Assembly (NCBI GenBank): GCA_017442765.1
Contig: JAFRZC010000180.1
Location: 1-16,064, forward strand
Reading direction: 5' to 3'
Length of the DNA: 16,064 bases
DNA from: Prevotella sp.
GTDB lineage: Bacteria > Bacteroidota > Bacteroidia > Bacteroidales > Bacteroidaceae
The position numbers and the translations under genes are program-made. Below are positions 7,681 to 14,358 of this stretch, in pieces. The notes under the pieces were generated by a model that ran no database searches, was not told where the DNA came from, and worked only from the letters and a program-made list of their open reading frames with translations. Position 1 is the first letter of the stretch. The number at the start of each line of letters is the position of its first letter.

Positions 7681-10600
7681 CTGAGAACAAATTTTTTACC
7701 TTTAGTGACATAAATGGGGGTGCAGGGGTGCGAAGGTACGGGGGTGCGAAGTGCGAGGTTGCGGCCTTGCAGGTCGTAGAGGGATAAGGGATGAGAGATG
7801 AGGGATGAGGGATTGTTACTTTCATCCTTAATTCTTAATCCTTCATCCAGAATCCCCGTTGTGTTATCGATGGTGAGCGATGCCTTTGCCGTTCCCCCGT
7901 CGGCGGCGTATGCGGTGATGGTGGCCGTGCCTTGCTGGTGGCGGGTGATGGTGCCTTGCTCGTCAACGGAGATGATGTCGGGGTTGCTGCTTTCCCAGTG
8001 AAGGCAGGTGTTGGTGGCATCGGCGGGCAGGATGGTTGCTTCAAGTTGTTGCGACTGTCCGACGGCGCAGTTGGCCTCAGCGATGGCGATGCTCTTGACG
8101 GTGATGCCGCCTGTCTGGTAGCAGAGGATGTTGTCGAAACGAGCCTCCAGTTGTTTTTTTGTAAGTGCCGGCCGCGAGGGTTGCCAGTTGCCCTTCACCA
8201 CGGCCACCTGCTCGTTGTCCACGAGGATGTGCACTCCGTCGGCCTCGCGGCGCGAGCGCAGGTGATAGCCTGCGGAAAGGTCCTCATGAACATAGACGCA
8301 GAAGGGTCGTGCTGCCGTTCCCGACTTTGTTTGCAGGTAGAGTCGCACGGCCGAGGTCTTCACTGGCGGGAAGGTATAGGTGTTCATCTCGCTCAGTCTG
8401 GGCTCGCCTTGTAGCGTGGCCTCCACCTTTTTCCATGAGTTTCCCTCCTTCACCATCACGACGACGCGCGACGGCAGGTCGAACGTCTGGCTCAGATAGG
8501 GATAGCTGCCCTCTAACCACAACACGTCGATGCCCGACACCTCGGTCTCGTGGCGCAGTTCATAGACGTAGGAGGTGGTGGGGTAGGTGCTGGTTGGCGA
8601 GAAGGAATACTGCCGCATGGTTTTATGCTTGAGCGGCAGCGACAGTTGCTCGGTCGCCGTGCCCTGCTCGCAGGCTGTCACCTTGAGGCACTTCTCTGCA
8701 TAGTCGATGGTAGCCCGCACATAGTTGTCCTCATCTACATAGACGGGATAGAATCCCGCCTCGCCCGAAGCCGGGATGCTCCCGGCATCCATGTCGGCGG
8801 AGAACTCGTAGTTCCAGCACGGGTCGCCTTTCGCGCGGATGGTCTCCTCGCCGTTCTGCCACTCTTCCCAGCCGCAGATGCCGTCGCCCCACTCGTCCCA
8901 TCCTGTGGTGTATTGTATGGCGTCGAAACTGACGGTCGGCGCGGAGGCCACGAGCCCCACCGTACCTTTGGCGGTATGGCCGATGTTGATGTCGCCGTCG
9001 GTGGTGAGGCACATCTCGTCGAGCATCACGCGCAGGCGGTCGTGGTTTCTGTAGATGGTCAGCGTGTGCCACGGCTCGTCGTAGCCGGACGCGAGGGGAT
9101 GGTCTTCGAGGAAGCTGAACTTCGCGGGCAGGTCTTTCCGGGCGGTTTCGCTGATGCCGTCGGCGCAGTTCGTAAGCCGCCATTTGCCCTCGCGTCCTAT
9201 CTCCACGCGCGTCCAGTTGCGCTCGTCGGCGTAGAAGGCGTAGGCACCGCCCCAGTCGTCGCTCCCCGCGAGGCGCAGGGGCACCTCGAAGCGGTAGTTC
9301 GTCTCGGCAGGCTTTCGCAAGAGGAGCTCGCCGCCCGCCGCGTCCGTAGGCGACATCACCTTGTCGGCCACACGCCATTTGCTGTTGTTCAGGAACTGGA
9401 AGGGGTGGTAGATGGTGTAGTCGAGGTAATTGATGAACGTGGGTTGCGCCGGTGCCGGATGGTAGCCGGGCGTGCCCTTCACGGTGGCCTCCACCACAGG
9501 CTCGGTGCCGAAGAAGTGTATGCGATCGATGCTCTGCTGCTCTACGCCGTCGATGAACGCCTTATAGACCATCCATCGCTCGAAGCCGCCCGGGCCGGCG
9601 ATGAAGTTGGGCTGAGCCGGACCAATCATGGCGGGGTACATGTCGGCCTCGCCCGATCCGTAGAAGCCGAAGTCGATGAGCTGCTGGCTGGAGCTCGACG
9701 TGTTGCTGCTCACTCCGGCCACGGCCACGACGTTTTCTCCTGTCTGCAGCCACGACGGGTCTATCGTGCGCACGGAATAGGTGTTGTGGTTTGAGGTCAC
9801 CTTTATCTCGTGGCCGTTGATATAGAAGGTTGCCGTGCCGTTCACCCATAGTTTCATGCTCACGTGTGCGGGCACCTCGTCGAGGGTGAGCCGCCGGCGT
9901 ATATAGATGTTGTTGGTTTTCCAGAATGTCTTTCGCGCCCGTACCCTCGCGTTGGTCATCGTCGTGCCGGAATACAGGTCGAACTCCTGATAGCCGAATC
10001 CGCCCTGTCCCGCCGTCCACGACGAGTCGTCGTAGCCGGCCGCCGTCCAGTCGCCCGTCGGAGTCGTCGTCAGGTAGCGTGCGTCCCAGCCGCCATGCTC
10101 GGCGGTGGGGGCGATGGGTGTGAAGTCGATGAGCTGCTGCTCGGTGTTGCGGGTGAGCACGGGATGCGGCAGCTTCTTCGCGTTAGAGAAGTTCATCGGC
10201 TGGTCGCTGACGGCGCAGCCCACCTGGTACATTCCTGAGCGCGGCCCCATGCGGTTCACGGCATAGAAGATATAGTAGTTGTCGTGGTAGCGTGCCATCT
10301 CCGGACCCTCGAAGTTGATGTGGTTCAGGCTTGTCGGGTGTCCGCGCTGGTGAGTCATCTGCACGCGGCCCTCGGTGATGTCCCAGCGCGAGAAGGGCGA
10401 GTTCATGCGGAACGCCCACACCTCGGGGCCGTCGATGTTGCTGGCCGCGCCCGTCATGGGGTGGGGGTCGGCGGGGTTGCGCTTCTTCACCCAGTAGATC
10501 TCGCCGTCCTCGTCCTGGAATATTTGCACGTCGATACCGTAGTCGTCGAACGGCTCCGCCAGCGTCTGCTCCTTGTAGCTGCCTTGCGGCTCGGCGCAGT

Positions 10601-10940
10601 AGGCATGACCGATGCCGTTGAAATAGCTGTGCCACACGCCGTTCCGATAGAGCAGGTCGCCCGCGCCCACCTGCTTATAGGTGGAGGCCTGCGTCCACTT
10701 CGGATTGTTGAGCCACGTTGCGCCGTCGGTGGTGACGGCTTTCACGGGATTCGACCACGAGACCATGTCGCGCGACCGGTAGATGGTGCCCTGCGTTCCG
10801 CCGCCCATGGCGTAGTAGTAGCCGCGATGACGCTCTATGCAGCCGTCGCGCATATTGAGCACGGGGTTGATGAATTTCTGCTGGGCCGTTGCCGACAGCC
10901 AGGCTGCTGCCGCTATGACGGTGAGGTTACGTATGTTCAT
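7677..10940 (-). CDS. Large secreted multidomain GH43 enzyme with T9SS-type tail
   Basis: The frame is open to 11138, but the start is taken as the ATG at 10940 because a signal peptide follows (MNIRNLTVIAAAAWLSATAQ) and the promoter box lies at 10965-10972, inside the longer frame. The product is 1087 residues. The GH43 propeller has D32 (RDG), D137 (GIDVQ) and E211 (NFEGPE) as probable catalytic acids. A galactose-binding-like beta-sandwich (about 282-430) appears inserted before the last blade, which resumes at GPAQPNFIAGPGG (440-452). Next come a concanavalin-like domain (about 505-680), a second one (about 683-950) that seems to hold a discoidin/F5-8C-like domain (about 786-885), an Ig-like BIG2 domain (947-1026), a low-complexity linker (1029-1053) and a tail (YDLQGR...KGKKFVLR) like type IX secretion signals. 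It is first in the operon. The GH43 call is confident; domain borders are approximate. Confidence 0.88.
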   Translation of the reverse strand: MNIRNLTVIAAAAWLSATAQQKFINPVLNMRDGCIERHRGYYYAMGGGTQGTIYRSRDMVSWSNPVKAVTTDGATWLNNPKWTQASTYKQVGAGDLLYRNGVWHSYFNGIGHAYCAEPQGSYKEQTLAEPFDDYGIDVQIFQDEDGEIYWVKKRNPADPHPMTGAASNIDGPEVWAFRMNSPFSRWDITEGRVQMTHQRGHPTSLNHINFEGPEMARYHDNYYIFYAVNRMGPRSGMYQVGCAVSDQPMNFSNAKKLPHPVLTRNTEQQLIDFTPIAPTAEHGGWDARYLTTTPTGDWTAAGYDDSSWTAGQGGFGYQEFDLYSGTTMTNARVRARKTFWKTNNIYIRRRLTLDEVPAHVSMKLWVNGTATFYINGHEIKVTSNHNTYSVRTIDPSWLQTGENVVAVAGVSSNTSSSSQQLIDFGFYGSGEADMYPAMIGPAQPNFIAGPGGFERWMVYKAFIDGVEQQSIDRIHFFGTEPVVEATVKGTPGYHPAPAQPTFINYLDYTIYHPFQFLNNSKWRVADKVMSPTDAAGGELLLRKPAETNYRFEVPLRLAGSDDWGGAYAFYADERNWTRVEIGREGKWRLTNCADGISETARKDLPAKFSFLEDHPLASGYDEPWHTLTIYRNHDRLRVMLDEMCLTTDGDINIGHTAKGTVGLVASAPTVSFDAIQYTTGWDEWGDGICGWEEWQNGEETIRAKGDPCWNYEFSADMDAGSIPASGEAGFYPVYVDEDNYVRATIDYAEKCLKVTACEQGTATEQLSLPLKHKTMRQYSFSPTSTYPTTSYVYELRHETEVSGIDVLWLEGSYPYLSQTFDLPSRVVVMVKEGNSWKKVEATLQGEPRLSEMNTYTFPPVKTSAVRLYLQTKSGTAARPFCVYVHEDLSAGYHLRSRREADGVHILVDNEQVAVVKGNWQPSRPALTKKQLEARFDNILCYQTGGITVKSIAIAEANCAVGQSQQLEATILPADATNTCLHWESSNPDIISVDEQGTITRHQQGTATITAYAADGGTAKASLTIDNTTGILDEGLRIKDESNNPSSLISHPLSLYDLQGRNLALRTPVPSHPCTPIYVTKGKKFVLR
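7777..7853. repeat. Low-complexity GATGAGGGATGA repeat inside the GH43 gene
   Basis: The plus strand carries short tandem units of GGGATGA type (7779-7812), followed by pyrimidine units ATCCTTAATTCTTAATCC and TTCATCC (7822-7848), making an imperfect inverted arrangement. It keeps the reading frame open and encodes the linker between the BIG2 domain and the C-terminal tail. The same words occur in the arms of the intergenic inverted repeat at 11151-11341. Confidence 0.7.
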
Positions 10941-10964
10941 ATCGGTTTGTGGAAATTTGCGTGG

Positions 10965-10972
10965 CAAAGATA
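10965..10972 (-). promoter_or_regulatory. Promoter -7 box of the glycan-degradation operon
   Basis: The minus strand reads TATCTTTG, a perfect Bacteroidetes -7 box, 24 bases upstream of the ATG at 10940. The -33 region is poor (no TTTG about 20 bases upstream), which would suit a promoter needing an activator. It decides the start of the large GH43 gene. Confidence 0.7.
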
Positions 10973-11150
10973 GCCGATTATTAGTTCCCGGGCGGGTAAA
11001 ATTGTTCGGAATAAGGGTAAGAATGGCTTTTTCTGCGTTTTTACTCGTGTTAATTAGTCTTAAACAGAGCATGAGGATTTTAACAAATTCTGTCTGGATT
11101 TTTTCCAATTCTGGAGCGCGAAACCACCCCTTTTCCACCCTTTCACTCCT

Positions 11151-11204
11151 CTTTTATACCCTCATCCCTCTTCTTTCATCCCTCATCCTTTCCCAAACAT
11201 ATAT
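11151..11204 (+). repeat. Left arm of the 54-base inverted repeat around copy A
   Basis: A pyrimidine-rich arm made of CTCATCC and CTTCTTTCATCC units and ending CCCAAACATATAT. It is the reverse complement of 11288-11341 with one mismatch by eye. The two arms enclose 83 bases. Confidence 0.85.
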
Positions 11205-11297
11205 GTTTCGGGTCGCAAAACACGGTCTTTCGGGGTGCGAAAGACGGTCTTTCGCAAGGCAAAACATATATGTCTCGCGGGTGAGAGATATATGTTT
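11199..11297 (+). repeat. Dispersed repeat core, copy A (99 bases)
   Basis: Matches the reverse complement of 15929-16027 at 97 of 99 positions with no gaps. It begins and ends with ATATATGTTT and contains a third ATATATGT near 11266. Inside are three words, GTCTTTCG (11225-11232), CGAAAGAC (11238-11245) and GTCTTTCG (11247-11254), so the middle can pair with either neighbour. Neither copy contains a coding sequence. Confidence 0.85.
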
Positions 11298-11341
11298 GGG
11301 AAAGGATGAGGGATGAAAGAAGAGGGATGAGGGTTTAAAAG
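11288..11341 (+). repeat. Right arm of the 54-base inverted repeat around copy A
   Basis: Purine-rich arm starting ATATATGTTTGGGAAAGG and continuing with GATGAGGGATGA units. It is the inverted partner of 11151-11204, with one mismatch. Confidence 0.85.
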
Positions 11342-11362
11342 GGGCTTATGGGTCTGAGTGTC

Positions 11363-11383
11363 AGCGACTTGACGAAAGTCGCT
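11363..11383. repeat. 8-base-pair perfect hairpin
   Basis: AGCGACTT (11363-11370) and AAGTCGCT (11376-11383) pair perfectly around a 5-base loop. It lies between the core and the 59-base module of copy A. No T-run follows directly on either strand, so a terminator role is unproven. It is absent from copy B. Confidence 0.65.
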
Positions 11384-11388
11384 CGTGA

Positions 11389-11447
11389 TTGAAAAATTTA
11401 CGGCCACGCGATTTTTCGTGGAAAAATCTTCATTCTCCGCGTTAAAA
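11389..11447 (+). repeat. 59-base module of the composite repeat, copy A
   Basis: Matches the reverse complement of 15787-15845 at 57 of 59 positions. Its centre forms a hairpin, GATTTTTC (11410-11417) with GAAAAATC (11421-11428), and an overlapping CCACG/CGTGG alternative. It lies 91 bases from the core. In copy B the same two parts are 83 bases apart with unrelated sequence between them. Confidence 0.85.
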
Positions 11448-11496
11448 GAAATCGGGCAATCGTTAACAGATGTAAAAATTGGAGGGTTCTGATGGG

Positions 11497-11967
11497 TCAC
11501 TCCACCCACTCGGCTTTGCGGGTGATTTCGTCCTCCTGATAGTTGAAGGTGCTCTCGGGTTCGAGCGAGAGGAGTACACAGCCGATAATCTGTTCCACAT
11601 CCTCGACACCCTTGGCGGTCTCGCGCTCGTGGAGGTAGATGTTGAAGGTGTAGGGCTTCTCGGTATCGACCTCCCACGTGCCGCGAAGGATGACCTTGTT
11701 GCCGTCGGCATCCATCGTGTGGTTGTCGTAGTCGCCGTTGCCGTAGAAGGTCTCCACGCCCCGGGGATAGTCGGACAGCTCTTTCCCCTGCTCCTCGTAT
11801 TTCCATGAGCCGATGACGAACGCATCCCACTTGCTGGTGGCAGCGATACTGTTCTTGGCTTTATCCTCCTGTTCTTTCTGCTCGCCTATTTTCTTGGCAA
11901 ACTTGATAATATCGAGGCAGCTTGTGAGCAGCAATGCACAGGCTGCAAATGCAAGAATCTTCTTCAT
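11497..11967 (-). CDS. Small lipoprotein of unknown function
   Basis: A 156-residue protein with a lipoprotein signal peptide; the lipobox LLTSC puts the lipidated cysteine at C17, so it is membrane-anchored. A short charged helix follows (about 20-45), then a beta-rich part with spaced motifs IGSWKYEE, GNGDYDNHT and LRGTWEVD, somewhat like lipocalin-type barrels. I do not recognise the family and give no function. It is the second gene after the duplicated-motif protein, starting 3 bases after that gene's stop, with a strong Shine-Dalgarno sequence within the last codons of the upstream gene. The two products are probably made together and may work together at the envelope. Confidence 0.85.
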   Translation of the reverse strand: MKKILAFAACALLLTSCLDIIKFAKKIGEQKEQEDKAKNSIAATSKWDAFVIGSWKYEEQGKELSDYPRGVETFYGNGDYDNHTMDADGNKVILRGTWEVDTEKPYTFNIYLHERETAKGVEDVEQIIGCVLLSLEPESTFNYQEDEITRKAEWVE

Positions 11968-11970
11968 GGT

Positions 11971-12669
11971 TTATTTCCTCCTTTTGTTTTTATAGTCTCT
12001 GATGCCAGCCTCGGCCTCGCGCAGCAAACCTTCGTATTGCCCTTCCATGCCGGCTTCGCGCAGGGCGGCCCGGGCGGCTTCTATCTGTTTCTGGGCTTCG
12101 TCCACGTTCATGTCGCCCTCGCGTAGCTTCCGGTTGATTTCCTCGTCGCCGGGGATACCCGCTCTCTTGTTTTTCTTCATCTCGGCAGCCGTCTTTTCGT
12201 CTAGTTCCTTGTCCGACTGCTTGAGAATTTCGGCGAGGGTCTTGTTGCCTGTCGTGGTCAAAAACGGAAAGGAGGTTGACGAGAGCCAGTTGGGTTCTTT
12301 CTTTTTGAGCCAGCTCTTATCCGACGAGCCGTCGGGCTTGTCGCGACCGAGGAAATTGCCCATGCCGTCTTTCCACACGAAGCAGCCACGTTTCTTGTCC
12401 CACTCCTTGTGCACACCCATGAGGTCTTTGCCCTCTTGGGTGATGTTCTCGGCAAAGTAGTCTTCGTCGATGGCATGAAGAGGCTTTGAGTCTTTCACGT
12501 CGCAGAGGTAGCTGCCCATGCCGGTCTTCCAGACTTCTTTCTTCAGTTTCTTGTCCCACTCCTTGTGCACGCCAGGTGCATCCTCGTTCACATAGTTAAT
12601 GGCTCCGGCCGTAAGCGGAAAGGCTAAGGCCACCGGCAACAGGGCCAGAATCATGCTAAATTGTTTCAT
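11971..12669 (-). CDS. Secreted protein with a duplicated GVHKEWDKK motif, unknown function
   Basis: The open frame extends up to 12753, but a perfect promoter at 12723-12754 lies inside that extension, so the start is the ATG at 12669. This gives 232 residues with a signal peptide (MKQFSMILALLPVALAFPLT...). Two 23-residue repeats, 33-55 and 85-107, share 16 identical positions: GVHKEWDKK, then VWK, GMG and a final Leu, a 52-residue period. The C-terminal third (about 145-232) is highly charged and probably helical or coiled-coil (DEEINRKLREGD, IEAARAALREAG). I do not recognise a family. It leads a two-gene unit with the lipoprotein downstream. Confidence 0.8.
   Translation of the reverse strand: MKQFSMILALLPVALAFPLTAGAINYVNEDAPGVHKEWDKKLKKEVWKTGMGSYLCDVKDSKPLHAIDEDYFAENITQEGKDLMGVHKEWDKKRGCFVWKDGMGNFLGRDKPDGSSDKSWLKKKEPNWLSSTSFPFLTTTGNKTLAEILKQSDKELDEKTAAEMKKNKRAGIPGDEEINRKLREGDMNVDEAQKQIEAARAALREAGMEGQYEGLLREAEAGIRDYKNKRRK
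11977..11982 (-). promoter_or_regulatory. Strong Shine-Dalgarno site for the lipoprotein gene
   Basis: The minus strand reads AGGAGG, 9 bases before the ATG at 11967. The same bases encode the Arg-Arg near the end of the upstream protein. Such strong sites are uncommon in Bacteroidetes, where most genes start without one. Confidence 0.65.
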
Positions 12670-12722
12670 AGTTTTTTCGGTTTTTTTGTTACAATGTCTA
12701 AGGTAGAGACCAATATCGGGTA

Positions 12723-12754
12723 CAAAGATATGGTTTTTCATCCATAAAACCAAA
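12723..12754 (-). promoter_or_regulatory. Promoter of the duplicated-motif protein and lipoprotein unit
   Basis: On the minus strand TTTG (12754-12751) is followed after exactly 20 bases by TATCTTTG (12730-12723). This is the best match to the Bacteroidetes -33/-7 consensus in the window. It starts 17 bases after the dprA stop and leaves a leader of about 45 bases. Confidence 0.85.
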
Positions 12755-12771
12755 TATCACAGGCCATATTT

Positions 12772-13893
12772 TTATACCATCAGGTGGTAAACCCCACCGG
12801 CGAGGTTTTTGATGACACCCTTCATCTCGAGCGAGAAGAGCACAGCCGTGAGCCGACCGATGGGGATGCCAGTCTGTACGGAGAGCATATTGATTTGCAG
12901 GTCGTTGGTACGTTGGAGCGTGCCGACCACTTGCCGTTCCTCGTCGGTGAGGTCGGGGAAGATCTGCCGCTCTATGCCTTGCCGCTGTGCTTCTTGCAGT
13001 GTGGCGGCGGTCTGCCAACCCATGCTCTCCACGAAGTCGCGGGCAGAGGTGATGAGGGCAGCCCCGTTGTTGCGGATAAGGTTGTTGCAGCCCTCGCTGT
13101 AGGGTGCGCCGACGGCTCCGGGGAAGGCGAACACGTCGCGGTTGTAGTCGCGGGCGATACCGCAGGTGATGAGGCCGCCGCCCTTGGCCGCGCTCTCCAC
13201 GAGGATGCATGCGTCGCTCATGCCGGCCACGATGCGGTTGCGCCTGACGAAGTTCACTCTGTCGGCTCTCGTCCCCGACGGATACTCGGTCAGCAGTCCG
13301 CCATTTCTCACCATTTCATCGGCGGTCTGCCGGTGTCGGGGCGGATAGAGGTCGTCCTGTCCATGCGCGAGCACGGCCACCGTGGACATGCCGTTCTGCA
13401 AGGCATGGCGATGGGCGCAGATGTCGATGCCGTAAGCCAGTCCGCTCACGATGAGCGTCTGCGGACAAAGGGCGCGCAGCTCTTGTGTAAAGCGGCGGAT
13501 GAGGTCTTCGCCATAGACGGTGCTGTGGCGCGTGCCCACGATGCAGACGACATGCTGCGGGTTTAACGTGGCCGAGCCTTTATAATAGACGACCAGCGGG
13601 GCATCGTCGCACTCGCGCAGCCGCAGCGGATAGTCGGTGTCGTTCATCGCCAACGGCCTGATGCCGTTATGCTCGCAGAACTCCAGCTCAGCCTCGGCAC
13701 GGCGGAGCGGTTCATCGACATTGGCAAGTGCCTCCATGAGCCGGTCGGAGGCATCGGGCATCATGTCGCGGATGTCGCGGCGGTGCTCCATGACGGCCGT
13801 GGCCGAGCCCATGCGACGGTAGAGCTCGAGCATACCCGCCAGGGAAAAATAGCTGACGCGGGTCAGCGCAATGGCATTTAAGATTTCGTTCAT
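12772..13893 (-). CDS. dprA: DNA processing protein DprA (Smf)
   Basis: DprA binds incoming single-stranded DNA and loads RecA during natural transformation; it is also common in bacteria not known to be competent. The 373-residue product has an N-terminal helical region, the Rossmann-like DNA-processing domain (about 80-285) and a C-terminal winged-helix (DML1-like) domain (about 315-370). Diagnostic motifs are VGTRHSTVYG (119-128), SGLAYGID (150-157), NFVRRNRIVAG (214-224), FPGAVG (257-262) and GCNNLIRNNGA (268-278). The start overlaps the TGA of the thioesterase gene (ATGA, 13890-13893), indicating translational coupling. The small hairpin over its stop (TACCA/TGGTA, 12775-12789) is too weak to call a terminator. 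Confidence 0.95.
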   Translation of the reverse strand: MNEILNAIALTRVSYFSLAGMLELYRRMGSATAVMEHRRDIRDMMPDASDRLMEALANVDEPLRRAEAELEFCEHNGIRPLAMNDTDYPLRLRECDDAPLVVYYKGSATLNPQHVVCIVGTRHSTVYGEDLIRRFTQELRALCPQTLIVSGLAYGIDICAHRHALQNGMSTVAVLAHGQDDLYPPRHRQTADEMVRNGGLLTEYPSGTRADRVNFVRRNRIVAGMSDACILVESAAKGGGLITCGIARDYNRDVFAFPGAVGAPYSEGCNNLIRNNGAALITSARDFVESMGWQTAATLQEAQRQGIERQIFPDLTDEERQVVGTLQRTNDLQINMLSVQTGIPIGRLTAVLFSLEMKGVIKNLAGGVYHLMV

Positions 13894-14291
13894 AGGAATT
13901 TGGCAAAGGCGCGGTCGTAGTCCTCGGAATTACTGAGCCTCCCGTTGATGAGGCACACCAGCTCGGCTGTCGCGCGGAAGCAGAGCTGTTCGTCGGAGGC
14001 GCGGTAGATGTCTTGATAGAAGATGTAGCGGATGCCCTCTTTCTTGAGGTTCAGCCGCGAGAGGAACTCGTCGTCGCAGCGCAACGGCTGCTTGTATTGC
14101 ATGTTCATGCGTGCCACCACGGCATCGATGCCCCGGCTGTGCAGCTCGGCAAAGCTCACGCCGAGGCTTTTCAGGAAGAGGTGGCGCGTGTGCTCGATGT
14201 AGTGCAGGTAGTTGGCGTTGTTCACGATGCCCTCGATGTCGCACTCATAGTCGCGCACCTCCATGCGGGTCTCAAAAATATAGTCTTTCAT
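13890..14291 (-). CDS. Hotdog-fold acyl-CoA thioesterase (4HBT, YbgC/FadM-like)
   Basis: A small cytoplasmic thioesterase that hydrolyses acyl-CoA or related thioesters. The frame is open from 14369, but the first 26 residues (SRPQTNTESRDAACRPQKSD) are not hotdog-like and overlap the preceding gene. The ATG at 14291 gives 133 residues, the usual size, starting MKDYIFETRMEVRDYECD. The active-site helix region is CDIEGIVNNANYLHY (17-31), with D18 in the place of the conserved catalytic Asp, followed by the long hotdog helix (EHTRHLFLKSLG). It sits 67 bases after the DUF2851 gene and overlaps the dprA start by 4 bases. The substrate cannot be predicted. Confidence 0.87.
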   Translation of the reverse strand: MKDYIFETRMEVRDYECDIEGIVNNANYLHYIEHTRHLFLKSLGVSFAELHSRGIDAVVARMNMQYKQPLRCDDEFLSRLNLKKEGIRYIFYQDIYRASDEQLCFRATAELVCLINGRLSNSEDYDRAFAKFL

Positions 14292-14358
14292 ATTCTCTGG
14301 CTTATCACTTTTCTGGGGGCGGCACGCCGCGTCCCTACTTTCCGTGTTTGTCTGTGGT

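Larger units (their letters stand above)
10941..11496. other. Gene-free stretch with operon promoter and composite repeat copy A
   Basis: This 556-base region between the glycan operon and the lipoprotein gene has no credible gene. Open frames through it are produced by the repeats. It holds the GH43 promoter, a 54-base inverted repeat pair, the 99-base core, a small hairpin (11363-11383) and the 59-base module, all listed separately. Confidence 0.75.

Noticed and set aside
10941..11138. N-terminal extension of the large GH43 protein
   Set aside because: The promoter -7 box lies within it and a good signal peptide begins at the ATG at 10940.
11151..11341. CRISPR array
   Set aside because: The repeated words are inverted or short tandem units without regular unique spacers, and no cas gene is nearby.
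11183..11830. 215-codon minus-strand open frame crossing repeat copy A
   Set aside because: It runs out of frame through the lipoprotein gene and then through the inverted repeat; the HPSSFIPHP-like sequence simply translates the repeat.
12670..12753. N-terminal extension of the duplicated-motif protein
   Set aside because: A consensus promoter (12723-12754) lies inside it, and a signal peptide begins at the ATG at 12669.
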